DNA of 10,797 nt from Christensenellaceae bacterium (GCA_948482865.1 CAOMHR010000043.1:1-10797), one strand, 5' to 3'. Counted from the stretch's first letter, positions 1 to 6,426 are shown. A program made the numbers and translations. The notes: a model not told the origin generated them from the letters alone.

Positions 1-2
1 TG

Positions 3-863
3 TTGATAATAATCATAGCGGTAGCATGCAAACGCAGGAAGAGCAAGGAACAGCGCGCGGAAGAAAAGGCGAGAAAGGAAGAAGAGAAACAGCGCCGCGA
101 AGAAGAGCGCAGACTACAGCAGGAGCGGATAGAAGCGGAACGCGAGCTTGCAAGGGCAAAGCGGGAAGCGGAACTTGAAAAGATACGCGCTCAGGCTAAT
201 ATGGCTAACATAGCAAATATGGCTAACGCGGGAATGGCGGCTACGGCAATGCAACAGGCAATGCCTGCTCACGCCCCCGTTCAGGCGGACAACGGCGCAA
301 TGCAAAAACTCGAAGCCGAGCTGGCGGAAATGCGTTTAAGGCTTGCTTCCGTACAGCAGCCCGCGCAACTGCCCGCGGCGCAACAGTTGCCCTCATACCA
401 GCAGAGCGTACAACCTGCGTTGCCTTCGGGCGGTTCGCTTGAAGAGATAAAAATGCAGATTGCGCTCATACGCGCCGAGCAGCAGGCGAACAAGGAGCTT
501 GCGGCAATGAAGACCGAGCTTGAAATGGCAAGGCTTGCGGCGCAGCAGGGTTACGGACGGTATGACGGAAGACAGCCTTCCGCCCAGCCCGCAAACGTGA
601 ATGCGGAACTTTTGGGCGACGCTCTCATTTCGGCGTTTACAAAACTTATGGGGCAAAGGACGGTAATTCCAGACCAGCACGCACTGCCCGACACGGTGGA
701 AGAAAACGTTTCGCAACCCGTGCTTACGCAATACCCGTCCGACGCGGTGATAACCACGACGACCACTGTGGACACAACCCAGAAACCGCAGACCCGCAGG
801 GGCGAGCGCAGCAGGGAAGATTTTTCCGACGTTGACGGATTTTACGACAACATAGACTATTAA
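3..863 (+). CDS. membrane-anchored coiled-coil protein, 5'-partial
   Basis: The reading frame is open to the left edge. The TTG at 3 could serve as a start, but the frame begins inside a hydrophobic run (IIIIAVA) followed by KRRK, which reads as the end of a transmembrane helix with a cytoplasmic basic flank, so the true N-terminus probably lies outside the window. Visible residues about 10-62 are an unbroken Glu/Lys/Arg/Ala-rich helix typical of a coiled coil. Next come a short Met-Ala-Asn repeat (about 66-85), a second helical stretch (about 99-117), a Gln/Pro-rich linker, a third helix (about 144-182), and a polar tail that turns acidic and ends in a Tyr/Asp-rich motif. No catalytic motif is visible. 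A terminator follows directly, so this is the last gene of its unit. Function is unknown; a scaffold or envelope-associated role is only a guess. Confidence 0.7.
   Translation: MIIIIAVACKRRKSKEQRAEEKARKEEEKQRREEERRLQQERIEAERELARAKREAELEKIRAQANMANIANMANAGMAATAMQQAMPAHAPVQADNGAMQKLEAELAEMRLRLASVQQPAQLPAAQQLPSYQQSVQPALPSGGSLEEIKMQIALIRAEQQANKELAAMKTELEMARLAAQQGYGRYDGRQPSAQPANVNAELLGDALISAFTKLMGQRTVIPDQHALPDTVEENVSQPVLTQYPSDAVITTTTTVDTTQKPQTRRGERSREDFSDVDGFYDNIDY
198..227 (+). repeat. 12-nt direct repeat with 18-nt period
   Basis: AATATGGCTAAC occurs at 198-209 and again at 216-227, in frame, and encodes the repeated ANMAN-IANMAN segment of the coiled-coil protein. It looks like a small in-frame duplication in a low-complexity hinge between two helical parts. 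Confidence 0.6.
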
Positions 864-890
864 AATCCGCCGTTACAAAACTTAAAAACT

Positions 891-923
891 CCCCCGTACA
901 AATATTGTACGGGGGCTGTTTTT
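891..923 (+). terminator. intrinsic terminator after the coiled-coil gene
   Basis: An 11-bp perfect stem (CCCCCGTACAA at 891-901 with TTGTACGGGGG at 905-915) has a 3-nt loop and is followed by CTGTTTTT. It sits 27 nt past the stop codon at 863. The G/C-rich stem base and the U-run make this a strong Rho-independent terminator. Confidence 0.93.
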
Positions 924-977
924 ATGTTTGCTATTATTTGCAAAGTAAAAATATGCGCGTTTTTAAAAATAAAACTT

Positions 978-991
978 GTTGATTTATCAAC
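978..991. promoter_or_regulatory. palindromic operator O1 upstream of the MarR promoter
   Basis: GTTGATTTATCAAC is a perfect inverted repeat (six-base arms GTTGAT/ATCAAC around TT). It ends 8 bp before the -35 box. A second copy of the pattern lies over the predicted start of transcription (1035-1048), and the -35 box itself carries a GTTGAC half-site (999-1004). MarR dimers commonly bind palindromes of this size near their own promoter; that this MarR binds here is inferred. Confidence 0.65.
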
Positions 992-999
992 TATTTTTG

Positions 1000-1028
1000 T
1001 TGACATTGCTGGCGGAATGGTTTATTAT
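1000..1028 (+). promoter_or_regulatory. sigma-A promoter of the marR-degV-Ntn-ALDH operon
   Basis: The -35 box is TTGACA (1000-1005), the spacer is exactly 17 bp, and the -10 box is TATTAT (1023-1028). Transcription should begin near 1035, which excludes any translation start further upstream. Confidence 0.85.
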
Positions 1029-1034
1029 ACAACC

Positions 1035-1048
1035 GTTGACAAATCAAC
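1035..1048. promoter_or_regulatory. palindromic operator O2 over the transcription start
   Basis: GTTGACAAATCAAC has perfect five-base arms (GTTGA/TCAAC) around CAAA. It begins 7 bp after the -10 box, over the predicted +1, so an occupied site would block initiation. Centre-to-centre distance to O1 is 57 bp. Confidence 0.65.
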
Positions 1049-1062
1049 ATTTGGGAATTTTT

Positions 1063-1500
1063 ATGGAAAAAATATTCGAAACGTTTACCGTAACCATTTT
1101 AAAAATCAATAAACTGGTGCAAAAAATCAAACACCGCGAAATGCGGAAATACGGTTTGCAGTGCATACACGTTATGTGCGTTTATTACCTTAAAGAAAAC
1201 GAAGAAGGTCTTACGGCGAGCGAGCTTATGCGTCTTTCGTTCGAGGACAAGGCGGCAATTTCGCGCGCGCTGAAAGTGTTAAAGCAGAAGGGATATATAG
1301 AGTACGACCCCAAGACTTACAACGCACCCGTAACCCTTACGCCTTCGGGCTATCGGGTGGCGGACGAGATATACGAAAAAGCCGAAAGAGCGGTAAAGGG
1401 CGGAAGCGCGGTTATGTCGGAAGAAGAGCGGACGTTTTTTTACAGATCGCTGCAAACCATAGCGGAAAACTTAAAAAATTATTATGAGACATTGGAGTAA
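1063..1500 (+). CDS. MarR-family transcriptional regulator
   Basis: A 145-residue protein, the usual MarR length. Helical N- and C-terminal ends should form the dimer interface. The winged helix-turn-helix lies at about residues 49-97: LTASELMRLSFEDKAAISRAL, then KVLKQKGYIEY and the wing ending in TLTPSGYRVA. The wing keeps Asp82 but lacks the Arg residues usual in MarR wings (family pattern roughly D-x-R-D-x-R). The ATG at 1063 is chosen because an in-frame ATG at 976 lies upstream of the promoter; the Shine-Dalgarno is weak (GGGA at 1053-1056). It is first in the operon, with degV starting 3 nt after its stop. Two flanking palindromes suggest autorepression. The ligand is unknown; the DegV neighbour makes a fatty acid or acyl derivative plausible. 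Confidence 0.9.
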   Translation: MEKIFETFTVTILKINKLVQKIKHREMRKYGLQCIHVMCVYYLKENEEGLTASELMRLSFEDKAAISRALKVLKQKGYIEYDPKTYNAPVTLTPSGYRVADEIYEKAERAVKGGSAVMSEEERTFFYRSLQTIAENLKNYYETLE

Positions 1501-1503
1501 ATT

Positions 1504-2352
1504 ATGATTAAACTTGTTGTCGACTCGGCTACGGACATAAATCAGGACGAAGCGGAAAAACTGGGCGTGATATGTATGCCTATACAAGTGCGCATAGGCG
1601 ACGAAGAGTTTTTGGACGGCGTAAATTTGCAGCACAGGCAGTTTTACGAAAAACTTATAGAGAGCGCGTCCCTTCCCCAGACCAGCCAGATAAACGAGTA
1701 CCGCTGGGAAGAAAAATTTGCCGAAGCGGTGGAAAGCGGCGCGACGGTCATTGCTATAACTCTCTCGTCAAAACTTTCGGGAACTTACGGCTGCGCTGTC
1801 AAAGCGGCAAAAAAATTCGGCGGCAAAGTATTTGTCGTGGACAGTCTCAACGCGTGCATAGGCGAAAGAATTTTGTGCGATTACGCGCTAAGGCTGATAG
1901 GCGGCGGCAAACTTACGGCGGAAGAGATAGTAAAGGAACTTAACGCGGCAAAGGGCAAAATCCAGCTTCTCGCCGTTCTGGACACCCTTAAATATTTAAA
2001 AAAGGGCGGGCGAATTTCGTCCGTGGCGGCGTTTACGGGCGAATTGCTTTCGATAAAGCCCGTGGTTTCGGTCGTGGGCGGCGAAGTAAAGTGCGTGGGT
2101 AAGGCAATGGGTTCGAAAAAGAGCAACAACCTTTTAATGCAGTTAACCGAAAAATGCGGCGGCATAAATTTCGATATGCCTTACGCGGTGGGCTATTCGG
2201 GGCTCAGCGACGAGTGCCTTAAAAAATACCTGCGCGACAGCGAAGTGCTGTGGAAGGGCAAGACCGAAAACGTACCCGCATATCCCGTGGGTTGTACCAT
2301 AGGGACGCATATAGGACCGAACGGCGTTGCGGTTGCGTTTTTTGCAAAATAA
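1504..2352 (+). CDS. DegV-family fatty-acid-binding protein (FakB-like)
   Basis: A 282-residue protein of normal DegV length. DegV proteins bind one fatty acid in a buried pocket; the FakB members present it to the kinase FakA for phosphorylation and entry into phospholipid synthesis. Visible family motifs are the N-terminal strand with VDSATD (6-11), the TSQ motif (60-62), SSKLSGTYGCA (88-98), LKKGGRIS (165-172), LLSIKPVV (181-188) and the C-terminal IGTHIGPNGVAVAFF (266-280). The Shine-Dalgarno GGAG (1494-1497) lies inside the end of marR, so the two genes are probably translationally coupled. No FakA kinase is encoded nearby, so the partner must be elsewhere. Family is certain; lipid specificity cannot be read from the sequence. 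Confidence 0.95.
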   Translation: MIKLVVDSATDINQDEAEKLGVICMPIQVRIGDEEFLDGVNLQHRQFYEKLIESASLPQTSQINEYRWEEKFAEAVESGATVIAITLSSKLSGTYGCAVKAAKKFGGKVFVVDSLNACIGERILCDYALRLIGGGKLTAEEIVKELNAAKGKIQLLAVLDTLKYLKKGGRISSVAAFTGELLSIKPVVSVVGGEVKCVGKAMGSKKSNNLLMQLTEKCGGINFDMPYAVGYSGLSDECLKKYLRDSEVLWKGKTENVPAYPVGCTIGTHIGPNGVAVAFFAK

Positions 2353-2379
2353 TATAAAAACTTTTCAAGGAGTAAAAAA

Positions 2380-3660
2380 ATGACAAAACTTAAAGAACTT
2401 TGGAGCAAACTCTGGTTCAGGGCGGTAAGCATTACGCTTGCGGTAATAATAGTTATCGCGGCAGTGCTGGGCATTACGGTGGGTTGTCTTTGGGGCGACG
2501 TTATTTCGTCCGTTTCGAGCATAACTCATTTGCAAGCCCGCAACGACGAAAACAAGGAAGGTTCGGTTTACAGTATGCGGGTCAAGGGCGGATTTTATCT
2601 CGATAAATTTGTGGACCGCGGCGGCGCTTCGTCCGACAGCGAACTTATAAATTTTATCACAAGCAACATAACAAAGGGACTTATGAAAGTGGATATAGGC
2701 GAGTCTGACGTGAACTGTTCGGCGTTTACAGCGCTTACGCCCGACAACGACGTGCTGTTTGCACGCAACTACGACTTTGACAAGACAAACGTCTGCATTA
2801 CCATATGCAACAGCCCCGGCAAGGGCAGATACAAATCTTTTTCAACCGTGGATATGAACTACATAGGCATTGATACGGAAAAAGATTTATCTGGACTTAT
2901 GGACAAAATTACCTGCTTTGCCGCGCCCTATGCGCCCCTTGACGGTATGAACGAAAAGGGTCTGAGCTGTGCGATTTTTATGTCCTATCAGGGTGAAGAT
3001 TATTCGAACAATGACAGCGGAACGGTGGCGACCGACCAGCGCGACGACAGCAAACCAAACTTTACTTCTACCACAATGCAGAGACTGATTCTGGACTACT
3101 GCGCGACGGTTGACGAAGCGGTGGAACTCATTCAGGGCTATAATCTGCACGATTCGGCTAAATCTTCGTTCCACTATATGATTGCCGACGCAACGGGCAA
3201 GAGCGCGATTTTGGAGTGGCTTCCCGCGGAGAACGCCACGGATAAAAACGACAACGACGGCAGCAAACGCGTTCTGAAAGTTTTGTACAACGACGACGAT
3301 ATGTACACGGGACTGAGAGACGCGGACGGTTTCAAATATCAGTGGATAACAAACTTTATAGTAAACGGTCACGAAACATATTACGAAAACAACGAAGATA
3401 AAGCGGGCTGGGACAGATATCAGCATATCTACGGTAAACTTCACGACGCAGACGGCAGGCTTGCGGACGAAAGCGCGGCTATGGACATTCTCGAAGACGT
3501 GGGCAGGAGAACCTGGAACGGCGGCGGTGGCGTTACCGTACACAGCGTGGTGTTCAACCTTACGGAAAAGACGGTGCGCTGGGTGGCAAACGAAAATTAC
3601 GACAAAGCGGGCGCGACGTATACATACTCGTTCAAGACGGGCAAACTCACAGCAGTTTAA
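2380..3660 (+). CDS. membrane-anchored Ntn hydrolase, choloylglycine hydrolase/NAAA superfamily
   Basis: A 426-residue protein with a basic start, a transmembrane helix at about 14-36 and an Ntn hydrolase domain from about 60. The predicted nucleophile is Cys113 (VNCSAFTAL), with Arg129 and Asp132 in LFARNYDF. The +16 and +19 spacing equals that of Cys2/Arg18/Asp21 in bile salt hydrolase and Cys126/Arg142/Asp145 in human NAAA. Other motifs are DGMNEKGL (188-195), ITNF around Asn325 and VHSVVFNL (387-394). Cys113 must be freed by autocleavage after Asn112, leaving a membrane-bound N-terminal chain as in NAAA and acid ceramidase. The family cleaves linear amides (bile salts, penicillin V, N-acylethanolamines, acyl-homoserine lactones). 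The residue matching bile salt hydrolase Asn82 appears to be Met201, arguing against bile salts. Good AAGGAG at 2367-2372. Substrate unknown. Confidence 0.85.
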   Translation: MTKLKELWSKLWFRAVSITLAVIIVIAAVLGITVGCLWGDVISSVSSITHLQARNDENKEGSVYSMRVKGGFYLDKFVDRGGASSDSELINFITSNITKGLMKVDIGESDVNCSAFTALTPDNDVLFARNYDFDKTNVCITICNSPGKGRYKSFSTVDMNYIGIDTEKDLSGLMDKITCFAAPYAPLDGMNEKGLSCAIFMSYQGEDYSNNDSGTVATDQRDDSKPNFTSTTMQRLILDYCATVDEAVELIQGYNLHDSAKSSFHYMIADATGKSAILEWLPAENATDKNDNDGSKRVLKVLYNDDDMYTGLRDADGFKYQWITNFIVNGHETYYENNEDKAGWDRYQHIYGKLHDADGRLADESAAMDILEDVGRRTWNGGGGVTVHSVVFNLTEKTVRWVANENYDKAGATYTYSFKTGKLTAV

Positions 3661-3669
3661 AGGAACGTT

Positions 3670-5046
3670 ATGCAAACCGAAATTGCGGAAACAGTGAAAA
3701 GGCAGAAAGAATTTTTCAAAAGCGGCAAAACGCTGAACGTTAAGACGAGATTGCTGTACCTTAAAAAACTTTATAAGGCAATCAAAGACAATCTTGAAGA
3801 AATTCACGCCGCACTGAAAAAGGATCTTGGCAAGAGCGCGGGCGAAAGCTATATGTGCGAGACTGGGCTTGTTTTAAGCGAGCTTACGCATATGATAAAG
3901 CACGCCGTAAAATACGCCTCGCCGCAAAAGGTAAAAACGCCGCTTGCGCAGTTTGCTTCAAAGAGTTACCGCCTGCCTTCGCCCTACGGCGCAGTGCTTG
4001 TGGTTACTCCGTGGAACTATCCCTTTTTGCTTGCAATGGACCCTTTGATAGCGGCGGTGGCGGCGGGGAACACGGTAGTTGTAAAGACCAGCGCATACTC
4101 GCCCGCGACAAGCGAAGCGGTAAAAAAAGTAATTTCGGACGTTTTCCCCGAAGAGTACGTCTGCGTGCTTTTCGGCGGCGCGCAGGTCAATGCCGCACTG
4201 TTAGAAATAAGGTTCGATTATATATTTTTCACAGGCAGCAAAAGGGTGGGCAAAACGGTGTATGAAAAAGCCGCGGCAACTCTTACGCCAGTAACGCTGG
4301 AACTGGGCGGGAAAAGCCCTTGCATAGTGGACGAAACCGCAAATATACCGCTTGCGGCAAAGCGCATTGTATGGGGTAAATTTTTGAATGCGGGTCAGAC
4401 CTGCGTCGCGCCAGACTACGTTTTATGCAGCGCGAAAATTCATGGCGAACTGGTTTCTGAAATAAAAAAGCAGATTGAAAGACAGTTCGGCAAACAGCCG
4501 CTTAAAAATCCCGATTACGGCAAAATCATAAACGAAAAACATTTTAACCGCCTTTTGGGGCTTATAGACAGTGAAAAGGTAGCGTGCGGCGGGAATTACG
4601 ACGGCGCGGGACTGAAAATAGAACCTACCGTTTTGGACGGCGCGTGCTTTGACGACGCCGTAATGCAGGAAGAAATTTTCGGACCGGTTTTGCCCGTTAT
4701 AACATACGATACGGTTGACGAAGCCGTGAACTATGTTGAAAGCTGCGACACGCCCCTTGCGGCGTATGTGTTTTCCACAGACAGAAAGCGAATTAAAATG
4801 CTGACTTCAAAGCTGGATTTCGGCGGCGGCTGCGTGAACGACGTTGTTATTCACCTTGCAACTCCGTATATGCCTTTCGGCGGATTTAAAGAGAGCGGAA
4901 CAGGCGCATATCACGGCAAGGCGGGGTTCGATACGTTTACGCATTACAAAAGCATAGTGGATAAAAAGAACTGGATTGATTTGCCTATGCGCTACCAGCC
5001 GTATAAAAAACGCAACGATAAATTAATTAAATACTTTTTAAGGTAG
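3670..5046 (+). CDS. NAD(P)-dependent aldehyde dehydrogenase, class 3-like
   Basis: 458 residues, the length of class 3 (ALDH3/YwdH-type) enzymes, shorter than the roughly 490-500 of classes 1 and 2. It oxidises an aldehyde to a carboxylic acid. All key residues are present: Asn116 in TPWNYPF, Lys139 in VVVKTSAYSP (cofactor binding), FTGS at 187-190, general base Glu211 in LELGGKSP, catalytic Cys245 in GQTCVAPD, Glu335 in EIFGPVLP and the late MPFGGFKESG (401-410). Class 3 enzymes often act on medium and long-chain fatty aldehydes, which fits a DegV protein in the same operon, but the substrate is inferred. Ribosome binding site AAAGGAA lies at 3659-3665; the gene starts 9 nt after the Ntn hydrolase stop and is the last of the operon. 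Confidence 0.95.
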   Translation: MQTEIAETVKRQKEFFKSGKTLNVKTRLLYLKKLYKAIKDNLEEIHAALKKDLGKSAGESYMCETGLVLSELTHMIKHAVKYASPQKVKTPLAQFASKSYRLPSPYGAVLVVTPWNYPFLLAMDPLIAAVAAGNTVVVKTSAYSPATSEAVKKVISDVFPEEYVCVLFGGAQVNAALLEIRFDYIFFTGSKRVGKTVYEKAAATLTPVTLELGGKSPCIVDETANIPLAAKRIVWGKFLNAGQTCVAPDYVLCSAKIHGELVSEIKKQIERQFGKQPLKNPDYGKIINEKHFNRLLGLIDSEKVACGGNYDGAGLKIEPTVLDGACFDDAVMQEEIFGPVLPVITYDTVDEAVNYVESCDTPLAAYVFSTDRKRIKMLTSKLDFGGGCVNDVVIHLATPYMPFGGFKESGTGAYHGKAGFDTFTHYKSIVDKKNWIDLPMRYQPYKKRNDKLIKYFLR

Positions 5047-5048
5047 TA

Positions 5049-5081
5049 AAAACCGCGCAGGCGCAATGCTTGCGCGGTTTT
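5049..5081. terminator. intrinsic terminator after the aldehyde dehydrogenase
   Basis: An 11-bp perfect stem (AAAACCGCGCA at 5049-5059 with TGCGCGGTTTT at 5071-5081) encloses an 11-nt loop, 2 nt past the stop codon. A-tract and T-tract flank the stem, so it could work in both directions. It closes the marR operon. Confidence 0.88.
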
Positions 5082-5087
5082 CGGGTA

Positions 5088-5116
5088 TTGACGGATTAGG
5101 TAAAATATGGTATTAT
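5088..5116 (+). promoter_or_regulatory. promoter of the lipoprotein gene
   Basis: TTGACG (5088-5093), a 17-bp spacer and TATTAT (5111-5116). Predicted start of transcription is about 5123, leaving only about 11 nt of leader before the ATG at 5134. The GGGGG ribosome-binding stretch (5123-5127) sits at the very 5' end of the mRNA. Confidence 0.75.
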
Positions 5117-5133
5117 GTGCGCGGGGGTTATGT

Positions 5134-5574
5134 ATGAAAAAAGGTTTTAAATACGCTATTGTTTCAATGGCGCTGTGCGTTGCGGGAATTGTTTCAATGT
5201 TGTGCGCCTGCCAAAAAGATAGCCCGATGAAATCTTTTAAGCTGGGCGAAGTTTACGGGCAGTTTAACGGCGAACCGTTGTATATAGAAGTGACAATGGC
5301 TGACGAATACACGGGAAGTTTTACGATAGACGACAAGGCTACTGTGGACGAAATTTATTCTGTTGTGGCAAATCTGGTATGGTATTTGACCGAAGAACCC
5401 GTGCCGCCCGGAAGCAATAAAGACGTTAAGTTTGTGTTCGACGGAAATTCGTACGTTTTAATAGGCACGGCAAATTTAATTTACCGCGGCGAAACGTATG
5501 TGACAGGTTCGGCGGGGCTGGATATAAGACTTAACGAAATAGGGCTGGAAAAGGGCGCTATAAGTCGGAAATAG
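5134..5574 (+). CDS. small lipoprotein of unknown function
   Basis: 146 residues from the ATG at 5134. An in-frame ATG at 5107 is rejected because it lies in the promoter spacer and would put nine residues before the natural MKKGFK start. Residues 1-25 form a lipoprotein signal peptide: basic end (KKGFK), hydrophobic core, then LCAC with Cys26 as the likely lipidated residue (Cys at -2 is slightly unusual). The mature part of about 120 residues is mostly beta-type sequence with acidic and aromatic residues (EPLYIEVTMADEYTGSF, VKFVFDGNSYVLIGTANLIY) and no recognised enzyme motif. It should be anchored on the outer face of the membrane. It is transcribed alone, between its own promoter and terminator. 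Family not recognised. Confidence 0.8.
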   Translation: MKKGFKYAIVSMALCVAGIVSMLCACQKDSPMKSFKLGEVYGQFNGEPLYIEVTMADEYTGSFTIDDKATVDEIYSVVANLVWYLTEEPVPPGSNKDVKFVFDGNSYVLIGTANLIYRGETYVTGSAGLDIRLNEIGLEKGAISRK

Positions 5575-5597
5575 AATTGACCCGAAGTTTAAGTAAA

Positions 5598-5624
5598 GCG
5601 GCTGCATTTTGCAGCCGCAATTTT
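5598..5624 (+). terminator. intrinsic terminator after the lipoprotein gene
   Basis: A 9-bp perfect stem (GCGGCTGCA at 5598-5606 with TGCAGCCGC at 5610-5618) has a TTT loop and is followed by AATTTTATT. It starts 23 nt after the stop. Confidence 0.9.
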
Positions 5625-5630
5625 ATTAAT

Positions 5631-5659
5631 TTGACTTATTTCAAAATTTGAAATACAAT
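5631..5659 (+). promoter_or_regulatory. promoter of the flavoprotein/hydrolase operon
   Basis: TTGACT (5631-5636), exact 17-bp spacer, TACAAT (5654-5659). Predicted start of transcription is about 5666, which gives a long leader of about 117 nt before the first gene at 5783. Confidence 0.87.
5637..5655. promoter_or_regulatory. perfect 19-bp palindromic operator between -35 and -10
   Basis: TATTTCAAAATTTGAAATA reads as two perfect 9-base arms around a central A. It fills the space between the two promoter boxes and overlaps the first two bases of the -10 box. A dimeric repressor bound here would exclude RNA polymerase. No regulator gene is adjacent in this operon, so the protein that binds is unknown. 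Confidence 0.7.
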
Positions 5660-5665
5660 ATATTT

Positions 5666-5782
5666 AAAGTTTTATGAAAAGACAGTGACAGCGAAAAAAT
5701 CAAAAAATCGCGTCTATATAGAAGCAGGGTCAGAAAACGCGGGTGTTTCCGCAAGAATTATTAAATTTATCAAGGTGTAAAA
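5666..5782 (+). other. long 5' leader of the flavoprotein operon
   Basis: About 117 nt of predicted untranslated leader. It contains a five-codon reading frame (ATG AAA AGA CAG TGA at 5674-5688) and two weak, mutually exclusive helices: CGCGT (5709-5713) with ACGCG (5737-5741), or GCGG (5739-5742) with CCGC (5749-5752). No known riboswitch was recognised. The ribosome binding site of the first gene is AAGGTG (5772-5777). Confidence 0.35.
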
Positions 5783-6406
5783 ATGAAGGTATTACTTTTT
5801 AACGGAAGTCCGAGAGAGAACGGGTGTACTTTTACCGCCCTTTCGGAACTTGCAAAGACGCTGAATAACGAAAATATTGAAACGGAAATTTTGCAAATAG
5901 GGAACAAACCCGTACAGGACTGTATCGGTTGCGGCGGGTGCGCAGGAAAAGGTAAATGCGTATTTAGTAGCGACCCCGTCAATGAATGGATAGAAAAAGC
6001 GAAGATTGCGGACGGCTTTATATTCGGAACGCCCGTATATTACGCCCACCCGTCGGGGCGCATACTGTCTGCTATGGACAGGCTTTTCTATGCCGCAGGC
6101 AAGTATTTTTCACAAAAACCTGCCGCCGTTGTTGCGTCCGCGCGCAGAGGCGGTACAACTGCTTCGCTTGATGCGATAAGCAAACATCTGACCGTAATGC
6201 AAATGCCAGTCATATCATCCACCTATTGGAATATGGTTCACGGTAACTCGCCCGAAGAAACCGTGCAGGATTTGGAAGGTATGCAGACAATGAGAAATCT
6301 CGCCCGCAATATGGCGTGGATATTAAAGTGTATTGAAGCGGGCAAAAAATCGGGTATATCCGCACCGCAAGCAGAAAGAACTGCGCGGACGAACTTTATA
6401 AGGTAA
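5783..6406 (+). CDS. flavodoxin-fold oxidoreductase, iron-sulfur flavoprotein (ISF) type
   Basis: 207 residues. The N-terminus MKVLLFNGSPRENGCT has the FMN phosphate-binding loop of the NADPH-dependent FMN reductase/flavodoxin-like superfamily. Four cysteines at 47, 50, 53 and 59 (CIGCGGCAGKGKC, CX2CX2CX5C) match the compact cluster motif of archaeal and clostridial ISF proteins, which hold a [4Fe-4S] cluster next to FMN. GTPVYYAHPSGRILSAMDR (about 81-99) is the conserved flavin-side segment, and SARRGGTT (about 117-124) follows. The C-terminus ends in a basic stretch, RTARTNFIR. Likely role: cytoplasmic one- or two-electron carrier or reductase for a small substrate; the acceptor is unknown. 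It is first in a five-gene operon and is followed after 20 nt by an alpha/beta hydrolase. Confidence 0.88.
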   Translation: MKVLLFNGSPRENGCTFTALSELAKTLNNENIETEILQIGNKPVQDCIGCGGCAGKGKCVFSSDPVNEWIEKAKIADGFIFGTPVYYAHPSGRILSAMDRLFYAAGKYFSQKPAAVVASARRGGTTASLDAISKHLTVMQMPVISSTYWNMVHGNSPEETVQDLEGMQTMRNLARNMAWILKCIEAGKKSGISAPQAERTARTNFIR

Positions 6407-6426
6407 AAAATAAGGAGCTGTTTTAT

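Noticed and set aside
976..1062. Longer start for the MarR protein
   Set aside because: The ATG at 976 lies upstream of the -35 box (1000) and the added residues are not MarR-like.
924..1112. 62-codon plus-strand frame in the marR upstream region
   Set aside because: It runs through the operators and promoter, has no Shine-Dalgarno, and ends inside marR in another frame.
2380..3660. Bile salt hydrolase
   Set aside because: Family and catalytic spacing fit, but the transmembrane helix, long pro-region and Met at the Asn82-equivalent position do not; only the superfamily is called.
2887..3807. 306-codon open frame on the minus strand
   Set aside because: It lies antisense across the Ntn hydrolase and dehydrogenase genes, both of which have full motifs and ribosome binding sites. 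Its translation is Val/Phe/Arg-rich without domain features, a normal shadow of biased codon use.
5107..5133. Upstream ATG for the lipoprotein
   Set aside because: It lies inside the promoter spacer, before the predicted start of transcription, and would hide a good signal peptide behind nine extra residues.
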